Source: Symbiodinium natans
Lineage: Eukaryota; Sar; Dinophyceae; Suessiales; Symbiodiniaceae
Reading direction: 5' to 3'
DNA length: 64,000 nucleotides
Assembly: GCA_905221605.1 (NCBI GenBank)
Contig: CAJNDS010000813.1
Span: 405,001-469,000 of the forward strand
Positions 10,801-17,692 of this stretch are shown one piece after another. The first letter of the stretch is position 1. Every line of letters starts with the position of its first letter. A program made the position numbers and the translations under genes. Below the pieces are notes generated by a model. It did no database searches, was not told the origin of the DNA, and was given only the letters and a program-made list of their open reading frames with translations.

Positions 10801-13800
10801 CTCCCTCTAGCGCTTTGACATGTGTCACAGCAACTAAGATAAGGTTGATGGCCCTTATTTCGGTGCGCCTTCAGCCGCTCCGAGGTCAAATAGACCGGAA
10901 CCTCAGGATCCAGAGCATCGCTCACCACCTCCGGGGAACTCAGGGCACCCGGTTCACCTGAGGGAACATTCTCCACACGGGGTTTCTTTCGAACATCGGA
11001 GGGCCTAGGGGGTTCACTTCCGCTGGGTTTCGCAAGTTCAGCTTCCAACGGATCAGGAATCAACTCTTCCTCCGACTCCGAATTCACAACAACCGGGGTC
11101 GGCAAACCAGCAAGCATACGCAGGGCCTCAGAACGTGCCACGGCCTTCTTTTGCTCGGACCCCCGCAGGGACCCAAGCCCACACAAGGCCCACTTCTTCA
11201 AGGCACGCCAACGTTTCATCATTGGCCCTTTTGCTTCCTCGCCCGTAGGCTCAGCTTTCAACTCACAAGCAAGCACGCCACGCAAAAACAACAGGCGGCG
11301 CACAACACTCCAAGACCTACGTGGCACACGTCCTACCAAAGTTACACGCACAAACTTCAGCCTACTCCTACGGCGCACACTCAAAAGCTTCACGCACCTA
11401 CGCAGCCAACCTCTGAAAACCAAACCCAGAACCAACCCTAAAGCCAAGGCACTGCTTCCTTTCCATGAAGACCTGGGCACAGAGGGACAGTGTGCAGACC
11501 CATTCGCGGCAGGCAGGCTGCACTCACAGTCACCTACCAAGCACTCAAACGCTCCTACCCTACCTCCTAATGCACACAGCCAGTCTCCTACTGCAAACAG
11601 CAGGGCTTTCAGACCTACTCCTACCAATTTTGTGCATTGCAGCGAAGATCGGAGCAACTCATGCCCGGCTTTTAGGCCCTCAGGGCCCATACCCAAGCAT
11701 ATCAATCCATCTCGGACCCCGAGTTTCCCACATCCGAATTGTCCATCGGGGGATTTGGAACCACCATACTCGTCTCTGCCGGCGGGGTCAAAGGAGAAGC
11801 GCTCCCCGGACTTCCAATCCCACCGACCATTGGCTCCCTTGGGACCTCGGAACTCACGTCCATAGGGGTCCCAGGAGCACCGAATGCCTCCACGGGCGTC
11901 ATCGGCATCTCGACCTCCATTGGAACCTCGCCCGCAAGCTCCCTCAATGTATCTGGGTGCGGTGTCGATGGAGGAGGTAGAGGAGGCGGAGGTATAGGCA
12001 GGCTTGCTTCCATAGGCGTGCCTGGTGCCCAAGATGGAGGAGGTAGAGGAGGCGGAGTTAGAGGCATGCCTGCTTCCATAGGCGTGCCTGGTGCCGAAGA
12101 TGGAGCATAGGAAAAGACGGACGGCGTAAGCGGGGAAGGAGGGCTGAACGGCAAGAAAGCCGGAGGCCCTGGTGGAAAAGCGGGGCCCGTCGACGATGAT
12201 GGAGCCACCTCGGCTGTTGCAGCTCTCTTCATGTCGGCATGCAATCGAATCATTGCCTCGGCTTTTGCACGCGCTTGGTTGAGCAAAGCCCACCCCGAAG
12301 GAGGTGGAGCTGGGGCACTTTTGTGAAGAGGCGGTGCCGTGCCACCCGACGCGGATGGTGCAACATCCGGTATTATAGTTGGCGGTTGAGCAGCCAAGGT
12401 CACCCGGCGGTTGCTCTGGACGAGCACGTCCGCCAAAAGCGCTCTCAAGTCGGCAGCCGGCACACGCTCGACCTTGAGCTCGTTTGGCAGAATGCTTGCT
12501 AGCCCTGCCTCGAACAACTGGTATTGAGCAGGATGGCACCGCAACTCTCGAATCGCCTCCAGGTACAGAAGGAATTTCTTCAAGGTGAGCTGGATGCCAA
12601 CCTGATTGTTGCGCCAGTACCCCCTTTGCTCGCATGGAAGGTGCGGTTGGCGGATGGTAGCAGTCACATCGGCGACCACCACCCCCATGGTGGTCAAAAC
12701 ATAGCCATACCTTGCATACTCTGCACGACGGTCGTGCTCTTCGACGAGGGTGTCCGTCAAAACCGACTGGTCCACCGTCGGAGCAGCAATGGCTCGCAGC
12801 TCGGCAATGAGCATAGGTTGCTTCACCGCAATGCCGCTTGTATTGATCACCAACTCCTGTGTCTCCAACTCCCCAAGGCAGGCTGGAATCCCCAACAGCC
12901 GTTCGACCGAGCCAGGGGTCGAGGTAAAAAGGTCGATGTTTTGGAGAAGCTGCCTCGAAAGAGACAGCTGACCTTCCTCCTCGAAACGGTGCGCAAGACG
13001 AGCAATCATGCTCGTCGAAAAGGCTTCCACCTGGGCCACACTCCCACTTTGGGAGTTCACAAGACAGAGCGGAGGCGAGGCTTCCGGAAGCTCCATCCTT
13101 TACAAGGTCCCTTACAAAGGCTCCAGGCTTTGAGCAAAACACTCCTAGAGCACACAACACCAGCAATGCTTTCAGAAACACTCCTGGCCAACGCAAGCTC
13201 CGAAAGGCACACTTCCTCTCTTCACTCTGTCCCAACAAACACTCAGGCACACAAGCGCTGGGGTGCAAGTCACTCCTACGTCCTACACGCAAGACACTCC
13301 TACTCCTAATGCAAACACTCTGAGGCTGGAGCGGCACAGGCCCTACCCCTACGCACTCAAAACCCTTGTCTCCACAGCGTGTGTCCCTACTGGTTTGCTT
13401 CTCCAAAGACGTGTTGCTTGCAGACTTAAGCAAAACAGCTGCGGCGGAACATAAAGCTTCAGCACAACATGCAGAGGGTGGGGTTTCCAAGTCTACTCCT
13501 ACTTTTGCAACTGCAGCATGCTCACATCCACTCAAACGCTCCTGAAAAACATGCTCATGCAGCTCATGTTCCCCCACATGTTGCTTCACTGAAAATGCTC
13601 GCAACAAAAACTTAAAAGGCGTCACCTCCAATGCTCTTCCTACGTTGGGCGGTGCCTTCTTCTGCACCTTATCCACTTCCATCGCGTCGTCGTTCGGGCT
13701 CCACCCCGGCTTGGGTGAGTCCCCTTTGCTTCTTCTTCCTTTCGGCTTTGCCTTGGTGGGGCCGATCTCCTTGGCCCGCGCCCGCTTGCTCCAGGCTCTG

Positions 13801-13871
13801 AGGTGAGCCAGGTACTCCATCCCGAAAGGGATGCTTGCCAAGAACTGACTACGTTGAAACCAATCTTGCAA
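7155..13871 (-). CDS. pol: copia pol: integrase, reverse transcriptase, RNase H, plus a methyltransferase-like C-terminal domain
   Basis: The frame is open for 2,238 codons and ends in TAG. It has no good ATG at its 5' end and overlaps the end of the gag-protease ORF in the -1 frame, so expression by frameshift is likely. Approximate positions: integrase zinc finger H-x4-H ... C-x2-C near 1,004-1,020; integrase catalytic D (QVDFGF, ~1,043), D (HGDQEN, ~1,099) and E (GIVERH, ~1,139); reverse transcriptase YVDDLI near 1,636; RNase H D/E/D (FVDASW ~1,823, SSAEAELA ~1,859, ASDSEAAL ~1,899). After RNase H, ~2,025-2,238 carries IEVFCSTDSALC, ASPCTAGCSY and QEWPKNCGLW in that order, like motifs I, IV and VI of cytosine-5 methyltransferases. 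Roughly residues 260-720 overlap a 464-codon ORF in another frame and look like a shadow there. Confidence 0.93.
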   Translation of the reverse strand: MQDWFQRSQFLASIPFGMEYLAHLRAWSKRARAKEIGPTKAKPKGRRSKGDSPKPGWSPNDDAMEVDKVQKKAPPNVGRALEVTPFKFLLRAFSVKQHVGEHELHEHVFQERLSGCEHAAVAKVGVDLETPPSACCAEALCSAAAVLLKSASNTSLEKQTSRDTRCGDKGFECVGVGPVPLQPQSVCIRSRSVLRVGRRSDLHPSACVPECLLGQSEERKCAFRSLRWPGVFLKALLVLCALGVFCSKPGAFVRDLVKDGASGSLASALSCELPKWECGPGGSLFDEHDCSSCAPFRGGRSAVSFEAASPKHRPFYLDPWLGRTAVGDSSLPWGVGDTGVGDQYKRHCGEATYAHCRAASHCCSDGGPVGFDGHPRRRARPSCRVCKVWLCFDHHGGGGRRCDCYHPPTAPSMRAKGVLAQQSGWHPAHLEEIPSVPGGDSRVAVPSCSIPVVRGRASKHSAKRAQGRACAGCRLESAFGGRARPEQPPGDLGCSTANYNTGCCTIRVGWHGTASSQKCPSSTSFGVGFAQPSACKSRGNDSIACRHEESCNSRGGSIIVDGPRFSTRASGFLAVQPSFPAYAVRLFLCSIFGTRHAYGSRHASNSASSTSSILGTRHAYGSKPAYTSASSTSSIDTAPRYIEGACGRGSNGGRDADDARGGIRCSWDPYGREFRGPKGANGRWDWKSGERFSFDPAGRDEYGGSKSPDGQFGCGKLGVRDGLICLGMGPEGLKAGHELLRSSLQCTKLVGVGLKALLFAVGDWLCALGGRVGAFECLVGDCECSLPAANGSAHCPSVPRSSWKGSSALALGLVLGLVFRGWLRRCVKLLSVRRRSRLKFVRVTLVGRVPRRSWSVVRRLLFLRGVLACELKAEPTGEEAKGPMMKRWRALKKWALCGLGSLRGSEQKKAVARSEALRMLAGLPTPVVVNSESEEELIPDPLEAELAKPSGSEPPRPSDVRKKPRVENVPSGEPGALSSPEVVSDALDPEVPVYLTSERLKAHRNKGHQPYLSCCDTCQSARGRVPARRKHMKHHHGPGELQVDFGFFGKNVRFLLMVHVVSGYIHTVVLGPEDEVPAVSVCKAFTEMGLSGLDIVVHGDQENLLESVFRNAAKHRTFGGRSMHWVPFAINRPQAKGIVERHVCLVKEAFWSVWLGLEERVGEKLPLGSHLFVEAMRYSVRMHNLFHVSKEHSTPLERLRGSTVQPVKSCEFGVVGFGKPQKDYPEHRGKRLVRALYVGPHGANGSGIRVFVPIGIGKPPRLEIFSSNRAKDPVEFDKAALRDLRGNKEDPERPIKFDVPIDGPSPPLDSPNIPEGSLEFPVERTEPPALEGPEAMEEEGELDGYSPDFSDVPEETGMEVEPPGGVGLEDLDAPMDPGEDDAMEEGLTWLYEHGLRQLFDGPDLRVTTKIRKGDNVKEWFRMKFGGKKIWVHVPDNAVCEVSGKVLPRKHLEEGMRLELSELDAFGVATIIGEAEARKRATRRIHTTRWVLTSKPSATNPERVRARLVVRDYAFGSNPLADGIYSPTTSLEALRGVLAIHAVRGGTLLSADVSVAFMQAPVQGVECIRFPNGMYDEENKPLFAQLHKAMNGLRVGPLSWYLEFTSTLRKQFGFGETADPTVHHRLEKDGALTLVLVYVDDLIIFSQNPPVAKDLYAKLAKIYKMKQTGLLEPGKTGQLEFLGRVIARTTEHGPVFFGLKPGYLKSLGEEFGISGKGVKPVLGNLEREYRKKEAGTPISTEAYERYRRVLGKLMWASLTLPHLSYPVGFLGRYQSDPDSPAEACLRRVVRWVMALPEYLQRFSAETFEYPCCASETMLSGFVDASWNICSVSGAIVKWHGIMIKTFSRKQSVTALSSAEAELAALTEAAKESVYLSLLMETLLYGMPKGETGEFPIHLASDSEAALSISKMTGLLRRVRHLELRHRYLQELVHLERLILSFISGERNPADGLTKSPEELLLEHLLVACGLERVCEEDLQGLVVPEHLRERMEELEEVCEKLEKIPTNLAKYEPVARDLALGSVPLLVIEVFCSTDSALCRACARDRVAYIGITEKEDFLSKSTQMFLGEVLLCLLSRKPPQIYVHIASPCTAGCSYRFKNWHRPKFRHRWREQVKKHVASWKALGRLLEDRCKEILVTQEWPKNCGLWKEESYLKEKKRLGLNFGRVVDRCAFDGVFKRWFFATNREEWSEIFSGKPCDKSHQHVSLASVEETGIYPTKLGRALLRAAKVTLGLVGTPS
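11702..13096 (-). CDS. 464-codon ORF nested in pol between protease and integrase; unknown protein
   Basis: It starts with ATG in a favourable context (AAGGATGG) and ends in TGA. It lies in the gag frame, +1 relative to pol. The first ~300 residues are balanced and helical (for example LRAIAAPTVDQSVLTDTLV and KKFLLYLEAIRELRCHPAQ). The last ~160 are proline-rich, with repeated APGTPMEA and PPPLPPPS blocks, then an acidic end. The pol-frame translation of the same bases is rich in Arg, Cys, Gly, His and Ser, as an out-of-frame reading would be, so I take this ORF as the real code here, with pol merely kept open. It could be made by internal initiation or a second frameshift. No known family was recognised. 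A capsid accessory, envelope-like or captured host protein are all possible; there is no clear signal peptide or transmembrane segment. Confidence 0.7.
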   Translation of the reverse strand: MELPEASPPLCLVNSQSGSVAQVEAFSTSMIARLAHRFEEEGQLSLSRQLLQNIDLFTSTPGSVERLLGIPACLGELETQELVINTSGIAVKQPMLIAELRAIAAPTVDQSVLTDTLVEEHDRRAEYARYGYVLTTMGVVVADVTATIRQPHLPCEQRGYWRNNQVGIQLTLKKFLLYLEAIRELRCHPAQYQLFEAGLASILPNELKVERVPAADLRALLADVLVQSNRRVTLAAQPPTIIPDVAPSASGGTAPPLHKSAPAPPPSGWALLNQARAKAEAMIRLHADMKRAATAEVAPSSSTGPAFPPGPPAFLPFSPPSPLTPSVFSYAPSSAPGTPMEAGMPLTPPPLPPPSWAPGTPMEASLPIPPPPLPPPSTPHPDTLRELAGEVPMEVEMPMTPVEAFGAPGTPMDVSSEVPREPMVGGIGSPGSASPLTPPAETSMVVPNPPMDNSDVGNSGSEMD

Positions 13872-15574
13872 ACCAAGACCTGTTGAAGCACTACGGGCCC
13901 CAACTTCCCAAACTTCACCCGAATGTCAACCAACTTGACACATTCCATGGGCGTATCGCTAGCACTCATGAGCACAGGAAGAGGTCCCGAATGCTCCTTG
14001 ACGACTTCGTAAAAACCCAACGCACTCTCTGACAACACGTGGCAGGTGGCTCCACTATCAATGAGCCATGCGAAAGAGCTATTCCTAGAGGAGGACTGGT
14101 TCAGTCTCTCGATCTCTCCGTTCGTCATGGTGAGACGAGGGGGCTCAGCTTCATTGGGCTCATTAGTTCTTGTCCCCGGACCCAAGCCACTCAGATGATG
14201 AGACCGCATCGCCATCACCTGGTCAGACTGCTCGTCTTCCACAGCTCGGCCCTTGGGCTTTCCTTTGTTCTTGGGCTTCCCCTTGGGCTTTCCACCCTTT
14301 CCTTTGTCTGTCTTCCCTTTGCCTTTGCCCTTGCCTTTAGGACTCTTCTCTCGATTCTTGGAACCAGAAGGCTTGCCACCTTTCGGTTCATCCCTCTTCT
14401 TCCCTTTGCCAGAGCTCTTGTCGGGGCACTGCCAACTCATATGGCCTGATTTGCCACAGTTCCAGCAGAGGCCGCGCTCCCCAACTGCATTCAGCGAACC
14501 AGCATCACACAATCGGGTTTGCTCCTCGTAGAACCGGATGCTTTCAACCAGTTCCTCCCAGCTCCCAGACTTCCCATGCAGGACAACGTAATGCCTACAC
14601 TCTGGGCTGACAGATTGAAGAAGAAGGGTTGAACGATCAGATGCTCCAAGCCTCAGTTCAGGGAACCGATGCAGCTTCTGGTCTACCTTCCCAAGCTCGT
14701 CCTCAAGGAAGCGGACGCAGTCAAGCGGTCGCTTGTACGAACTCGCCTTCGAAGTTAGGCGAAGGGCTTCATCTCTCACAGCAATGGCCTCCATGCGAGA
14801 GACAATGCTGAAGGTCTGGTGCATTTGACGCATCACCTCATAACCACAAGCAGCTTGTCCTTGACGCATCGACGTGCTTCTCACCAGTTCCATCCCACGT
14901 TCGAACTTCTGCAGACTTTGTTGCAGGTAGTAAAACAACCTTGCCGAACGCGAGGCTACCGGAACTGCCATGTCAGACTGCTTGATCTCACGGTCATGCG
15001 TCATTGCCTGGCGCAACTCATTGACATAGTTGTCGTCTATCAACGCCAGCCAGGAAGCAAGCACCTCGCACCACCGATGGTACTCCTCCAGCTCTCTCAC
15101 ACGCCCTTTTCCCATCGACACATTATCGATGAGCGGCAATGCTGGCAGATACTTCTCTGCACGGTTACTTCCAACATGCAGGTTCTGTGATGGCGCCGGT
15201 GGAGGAGCAGAAGCCTTTGCCGTAGGACTTCCAGCAGCTGCTGCACTTGAAGCACCCCCAAATGGGTTGCTCACAGCTGCCGACAATGCTTCCTGCTCAC
15301 GTCTCCTTCTCTCGTCGGCCTCCATCTTTGCCACCAGAACTTGAAGTGTCTGTTGCTGATTCTGCATCATCATTTGCTGACTCTGCATCATCTGGACCAT
15401 CATCTGCTGGAGTTGAGGGTCAAGTCCGACGACCGTGGCGGGTCCTCCCGCTGGAGCAGAAGCTCCAGGGGGTTGTGTTGCCGGTTGTTGCCCGTCCTGG
15501 GCACCACCGGGGCCAAACAAAGCTTCGTCGTCTTCGTCTTCAGGCACAGGGGTCGACAGCCCGGGGTCAGCCAT
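13640..15574 (-). CDS. gag-pr: copia Gag with C-terminal aspartic protease
   Basis: This 644-codon ORF starts at ATG (15,572-15,574) about 45 bases inside the 5' LTR boundary and ends at TAG. Residues ~1-130 are acidic, then glutamine/methionine-rich. Residues ~145-345 form a helical copia-type Gag core. A single CCHC zinc knuckle, CWNCGKSGHMSWQC, lies near residue 365 and is followed by a Lys/Gly/Pro-rich nucleic-acid-binding stretch. The protease has its active-site DSGAT near 505 and the family's closing ...NVVSSWQASLSGW near 575-585. Beyond about residue 590 the translation becomes low-complexity; there the pol frame takes over. Gag packages the RNA in virus-like particles, and the protease cuts the polyprotein. 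Confidence 0.93.
   Translation of the reverse strand: MADPGLSTPVPEDEDDEALFGPGGAQDGQQPATQPPGASAPAGGPATVVGLDPQLQQMMVQMMQSQQMMMQNQQQTLQVLVAKMEADERRRREQEALSAAVSNPFGGASSAAAAGSPTAKASAPPPAPSQNLHVGSNRAEKYLPALPLIDNVSMGKGRVRELEEYHRWCEVLASWLALIDDNYVNELRQAMTHDREIKQSDMAVPVASRSARLFYYLQQSLQKFERGMELVRSTSMRQGQAACGYEVMRQMHQTFSIVSRMEAIAVRDEALRLTSKASSYKRPLDCVRFLEDELGKVDQKLHRFPELRLGASDRSTLLLQSVSPECRHYVVLHGKSGSWEELVESIRFYEEQTRLCDAGSLNAVGERGLCWNCGKSGHMSWQCPDKSSGKGKKRDEPKGGKPSGSKNREKSPKGKGKGKGKTDKGKGGKPKGKPKNKGKPKGRAVEDEQSDQVMAMRSHHLSGLGPGTRTNEPNEAEPPRLTMTNGEIERLNQSSSRNSSFAWLIDSGATCHVLSESALGFYEVVKEHSGPLPVLMSASDTPMECVKLVDIRVKFGKLGPVVLQQVLVCKIGFNVVSSWQASLSGWSTWLTSEPGASGRGPRRSAPPRQSRKEEEAKGTHPSRGGARTTTRWKWIRCRRRHRPT
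13721..13727 (-). promoter_or_regulatory. Candidate -1 ribosomal frameshift heptamer A AAG GGG between gag-pr and pol
   Basis: In the gag frame the codons read GCA AAG GGG ACT. The heptamer AAAGGGG fits X XXY YYZ in the correct phase and lies within the 232-base overlap of the two ORFs. A -1 slip gives AKGDSPKPGW..., exactly the pol frame. Three bases downstream CACCC and GGGTG can form a 5-bp stem with a 6-base loop, a weak and rather close stimulatory structure. It is the only correctly phased heptamer I found in the part of the overlap I transcribed. Confidence 0.55.
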
Positions 15575-15603
15575 GGCTTCTAGTTTCTACGAGCGTGCTA
15601 CAC

Positions 15604-15617
15604 ATGCTCCGCTACCA
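15604..15617 (-). other. Primer-binding site, probably initiator tRNA-Met
   Basis: Immediately downstream of the 5' LTR, with no spacer, the minus strand reads TGGTAGCGGAGCATG. TGG is the complement of a tRNA CCA end, and TGGTAGCG is what initiator tRNA-Met ending in CGCTACCA would pair with, as in yeast Ty1. The local initiator tRNA sequence is unknown, so the tRNA identity is inferred. Confidence 0.75.
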
Positions 15618-16016
15618 TGTGAAAACACAGCAGCAGCGCGCTGAACCCTCTTTTTCTCACGACTTGAGCCAAAGTCATAAGCCGGAGGCTTCGTCAGTGA
15701 AACTCTTTACACACAGGTGAAAACTCTGCTCTGCCACGTGTTCTCCACAGCCACAAAACAAACTCAAACGTCAGTGGGAGTTCTCGTGACCTACCCAACT
15801 ACACCTAAAGCAAGCAAAACGTGCACAGTCACTTCTACAGCTTCCAGACACACATCCCTACAACTCAAGCAATTCAAAAAGGCTTTCCCACTTAAAGCGG
15901 CACTCCCGTCGAGCCTCCAAGGCACAACTACGGAGTTCCTACAACTACACACACACAACTCTGAGCCAGCATGCAGGACAACAAAGTTAACATGTCCTTA
16001 GACAGGAACTTTCACA
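15618..16016 (-). repeat. 5' LTR of the copia element (399 bp)
   Basis: Same length and sequence as 6,641-7,039 at every base compared. In transcription direction it begins TGTGAAAGTTCCTGTC and ends TGTTTTCACA. It should contain the element's promoter and polyadenylation signals, which I cannot place with confidence. Confidence 0.96.
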
Positions 16017-16021
16017 GAAGA
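16017..16021. repeat. Target-site duplication (GAAGA), right copy
   Basis: Matches the bases 6,636-6,640 that precede the left LTR. Confidence 0.93.
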
Positions 16022-16266
16022 AGCCCATATGTATAACCACAACCCCCAGACACTCCAAGTTTGTTCCGGCCTGGTCCGTTTCTGGCGCATCGATTTAAGC
16101 TCTTTGGCTGCGGCAGCTGCGTCACGCTTCAGAGCGCGTCGTGCCTCCCGCAACTCATTGATTCTGGTGTCCAAGTCCTGCATCGCATAAAAGGCCAGGA
16201 AGAAACTACCACCAACACGACCCATGCTGCACTCCAAAGCAAGCTGATGCTTTGGAGGAGGGCTCC
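16017..16266 (-). pseudogene. Coiled-coil host ORF segment interrupted by the copia element
   Basis: On the minus strand the frame opens after a TGA near 16,267-16,269 and has no stop before the element. It contains GRVGGSFFLAFYAMQDLD, then a strongly charged heptad-like stretch (TRINELREARRALKRD, AAAAAKELKSMRQKR), then WSVWGLWLYIWASS at the break. Removing the element and one GAAGA copy keeps the same frame open into the segment at 6,525-6,640. Coiled coils of this composition are common in predicted dinoflagellate proteins. There is no recognisable enzyme domain. Upstream the frame is lost, so either an exon boundary or decay lies near 16,267. Confidence 0.6.
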
Positions 16267-16700
16267 ATCATCGCGTTCGTGCCTTTCAGTGTAAGTTTTG
16301 GATGTCCGGCAGCGACATGTTTCAAGTCGTCGGCTCACTTCGAAAGAAGGAGCGTGACGACCCTGGGCGTGCTTCTTGGTCAACGCTAGCCGAATATTTG
16401 AAAGTCGCAGAGCAGTGCGAGCAGCCCAAAAAGCGGCTTGCTCCTGATGCTGGGGTGGGATTGTTGGCGGATAGTGATCGGGAACTGGATGCCGGCGAAT
16501 CCCATTGCAGTTTGTTGTTCGACGATGAAGCGCTCGGGTATCTTGCAGAAATGATGTCTCGATGTGTGCTTGCGAGTTCAAAGCTTGGAGGCTTCGGGGT
16601 TCAGTTTCGGGGTTCGGTGTTGACGTGGGGTATTTGGCGAGGTGGGTTTCTGCAACCAATGAAGCTGTAGGGTGCTGCTATACTTGCTTCTGGAGACCTC
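16267..16700. other. No gene supported; ambiguous minus-strand frame
   Basis: A minus-strand frame (16,129-16,659) is open but overlaps the coiled-coil frame out of register and has no motif. It may contain the broken upstream part of the same host ORF. Confidence 0.35.
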
Positions 16701-16827
16701 AACGCGGATCCCTTTATTTGCGCGGCGCCTCAAGCGGTAGCACTTCTCCGGGCGCTGCGCCTATATTGCCGCGGCGTCTCAAGCGGCGACCGTTTTCGTT
16801 GGTTTCTGGCCGAGCTATGCGCCTCAG

Positions 16828-16866
16828 GGGGCGCCGCCTGCGGCGGCGCCCCGAAGGGGCGCGACT
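16828..16866. repeat. GC-rich overlapping hairpins
   Basis: GGGGCGCCGCC (16,828-16,838) and GGCGGCGCCCC (16,842-16,852) are perfect 11-bp inverted arms around a 3-base loop. The right arm also pairs with the next bases: GCGCCCC, loop GAA, GGGGCGC. Two mutually exclusive hairpins therefore share one strand. Around them the word CTCAAGCGG recurs (about 16,729, 16,777 and 16,868). No coding frame is convincing here. Confidence 0.8.
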
Positions 16867-16985
16867 TCTCAAGCGGTTACCGCGCCGCTCCACGCGCCGC
16901 GCCCGGCAAATATCACCTTGGCCGGTGAGGGTTGAGGGTTCAATAACCAGAATCAGACCCTCCATGCCCAAACCGACCGACGTCG

Positions 16986-17016
16986 GCGAGGAGATGTGAG
17001 GGCTCACATCACGCTT
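16986..17016. repeat. Palindrome-containing direct repeat, copy 1
   Basis: The segment GAGGAGATGTGAGGGCTCAC continues to ATCACGCT and contains the perfect palindrome GATGTGAG-GG-CTCACATC (16,993-17,010). The same segment recurs 601 bp away, in the same orientation. Confidence 0.85.
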
Positions 17017-17507
17017 GGCCACCTACCGATGGGGAGGTGGTCATGTCTGGCTGCGCAGAGAAATACACCCAAGCAGGCAGGGAACCCCGCAGCAACCCAA
17101 GCACAGGCGGCTCTCGTGAAGGCCAGGTTGTCCACAGGTGCTCGATGGCAAGTGCCAGGGAAGTGGGAACCTTATCTCCGCGTAGGTGTCCACAGCCCAG
17201 AAGCAGCTCCCCTAGCTGGTCTCTCCCAATTGGCATGACGCCGTTGTACGACACGGGGGTGTCACCGTCCAGACGAGAGATGGTCAACACTCAAGTCCGA
17301 GGGGTTCACACACGGTCGTAGCACAGGAAGATTGGCCGTTTCACCGATGACAAAGCTGGAACATCCAGGCAGGACCGGTCCAGGGCAGTCCGTGGCAGAT
17401 GGCCAGTGGAGCAACCACGAAAGAAAGGCCCCCTTTCCCACAGGCACACCGCGGGGCCGACCCAGAAGGGTGTTCGCAGCTGCAAGCTGTAAGCACACAA
17501 AAGACAA
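17009..17507 (-). pseudogene. Possible decayed coding fragments between the direct repeats
   Basis: Minus-strand frames 17,262-17,507 and 17,009-17,290 read as a plausible continuous protein if one frame change is allowed near 17,285 (GETANLPVLRPCVNPSDLSV, then LTISRLDGDTPVSYNGVMP). Composition is protein-like but no family was recognised. They lie between the two palindrome-containing repeats and downstream of the large decayed gene, and could belong to either. Confidence 0.3.
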
Positions 17508-17586
17508 GCACGATCAATCCGTGGCACAGGCCACGAGAGGGTTGCCAAACCCAGAGTATCCCGAGGTAGTCTTGCGGCATGTAGCG

Positions 17587-17617
17587 GTGAGGAGATGTGA
17601 GGGCTCACATCACGCTA
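17587..17617. repeat. Palindrome-containing direct repeat, copy 2
   Basis: The palindrome is at 17,594-17,611 with the same flanking GAGGA and ACGCT as copy 1. The two copies bracket ~570 bp and could mark the ends of a small element or an old duplication. Confidence 0.85.
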
Positions 17618-17692
17618 GGCAGCAGACCATGAAAGGACTCAATGGTGCGTTCGCGTGGCGTCAGGAGGAGCTTTCAGATGACAGTTTGCTGT

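Larger units (their letters stand above)
6641..16016 (-). mobile_element. Full-length Ty1/copia LTR retrotransposon, 9,376 bp, apparently intact and young
   Basis: The element is bounded by 399-bp LTRs that I read as identical, with TG...CA ends, and flanked by GAAGA duplications. On the minus strand the order is LTR, primer-binding site, gag-protease ORF, pol ORF (integrase, reverse transcriptase, RNase H, extra C-terminal domain), a short purine-rich tract, LTR. Integrase lies before reverse transcriptase, which defines copia rather than gypsy. No stop codon interrupts the large ORFs. The internal region is long for copia because of a ~900-codon stretch between protease and integrase that contains a second overlapping ORF, and because of a ~250-codon C-terminal extension. 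Identical LTRs imply recent insertion. Confidence 0.96.

Noticed and set aside
12000-12110. Plus-strand glycine-rich ORF (11,739-12,110)
   Set aside because: Antisense to the proline-rich tail of the 464-codon ORF, which explains its composition.
16993-17010. TGTGAG...CTCACA palindrome resembling a bacterial CRP site
   Set aside because: The host is eukaryotic by all other evidence and the spacing differs from the CRP consensus; reported as a palindromic direct repeat only.
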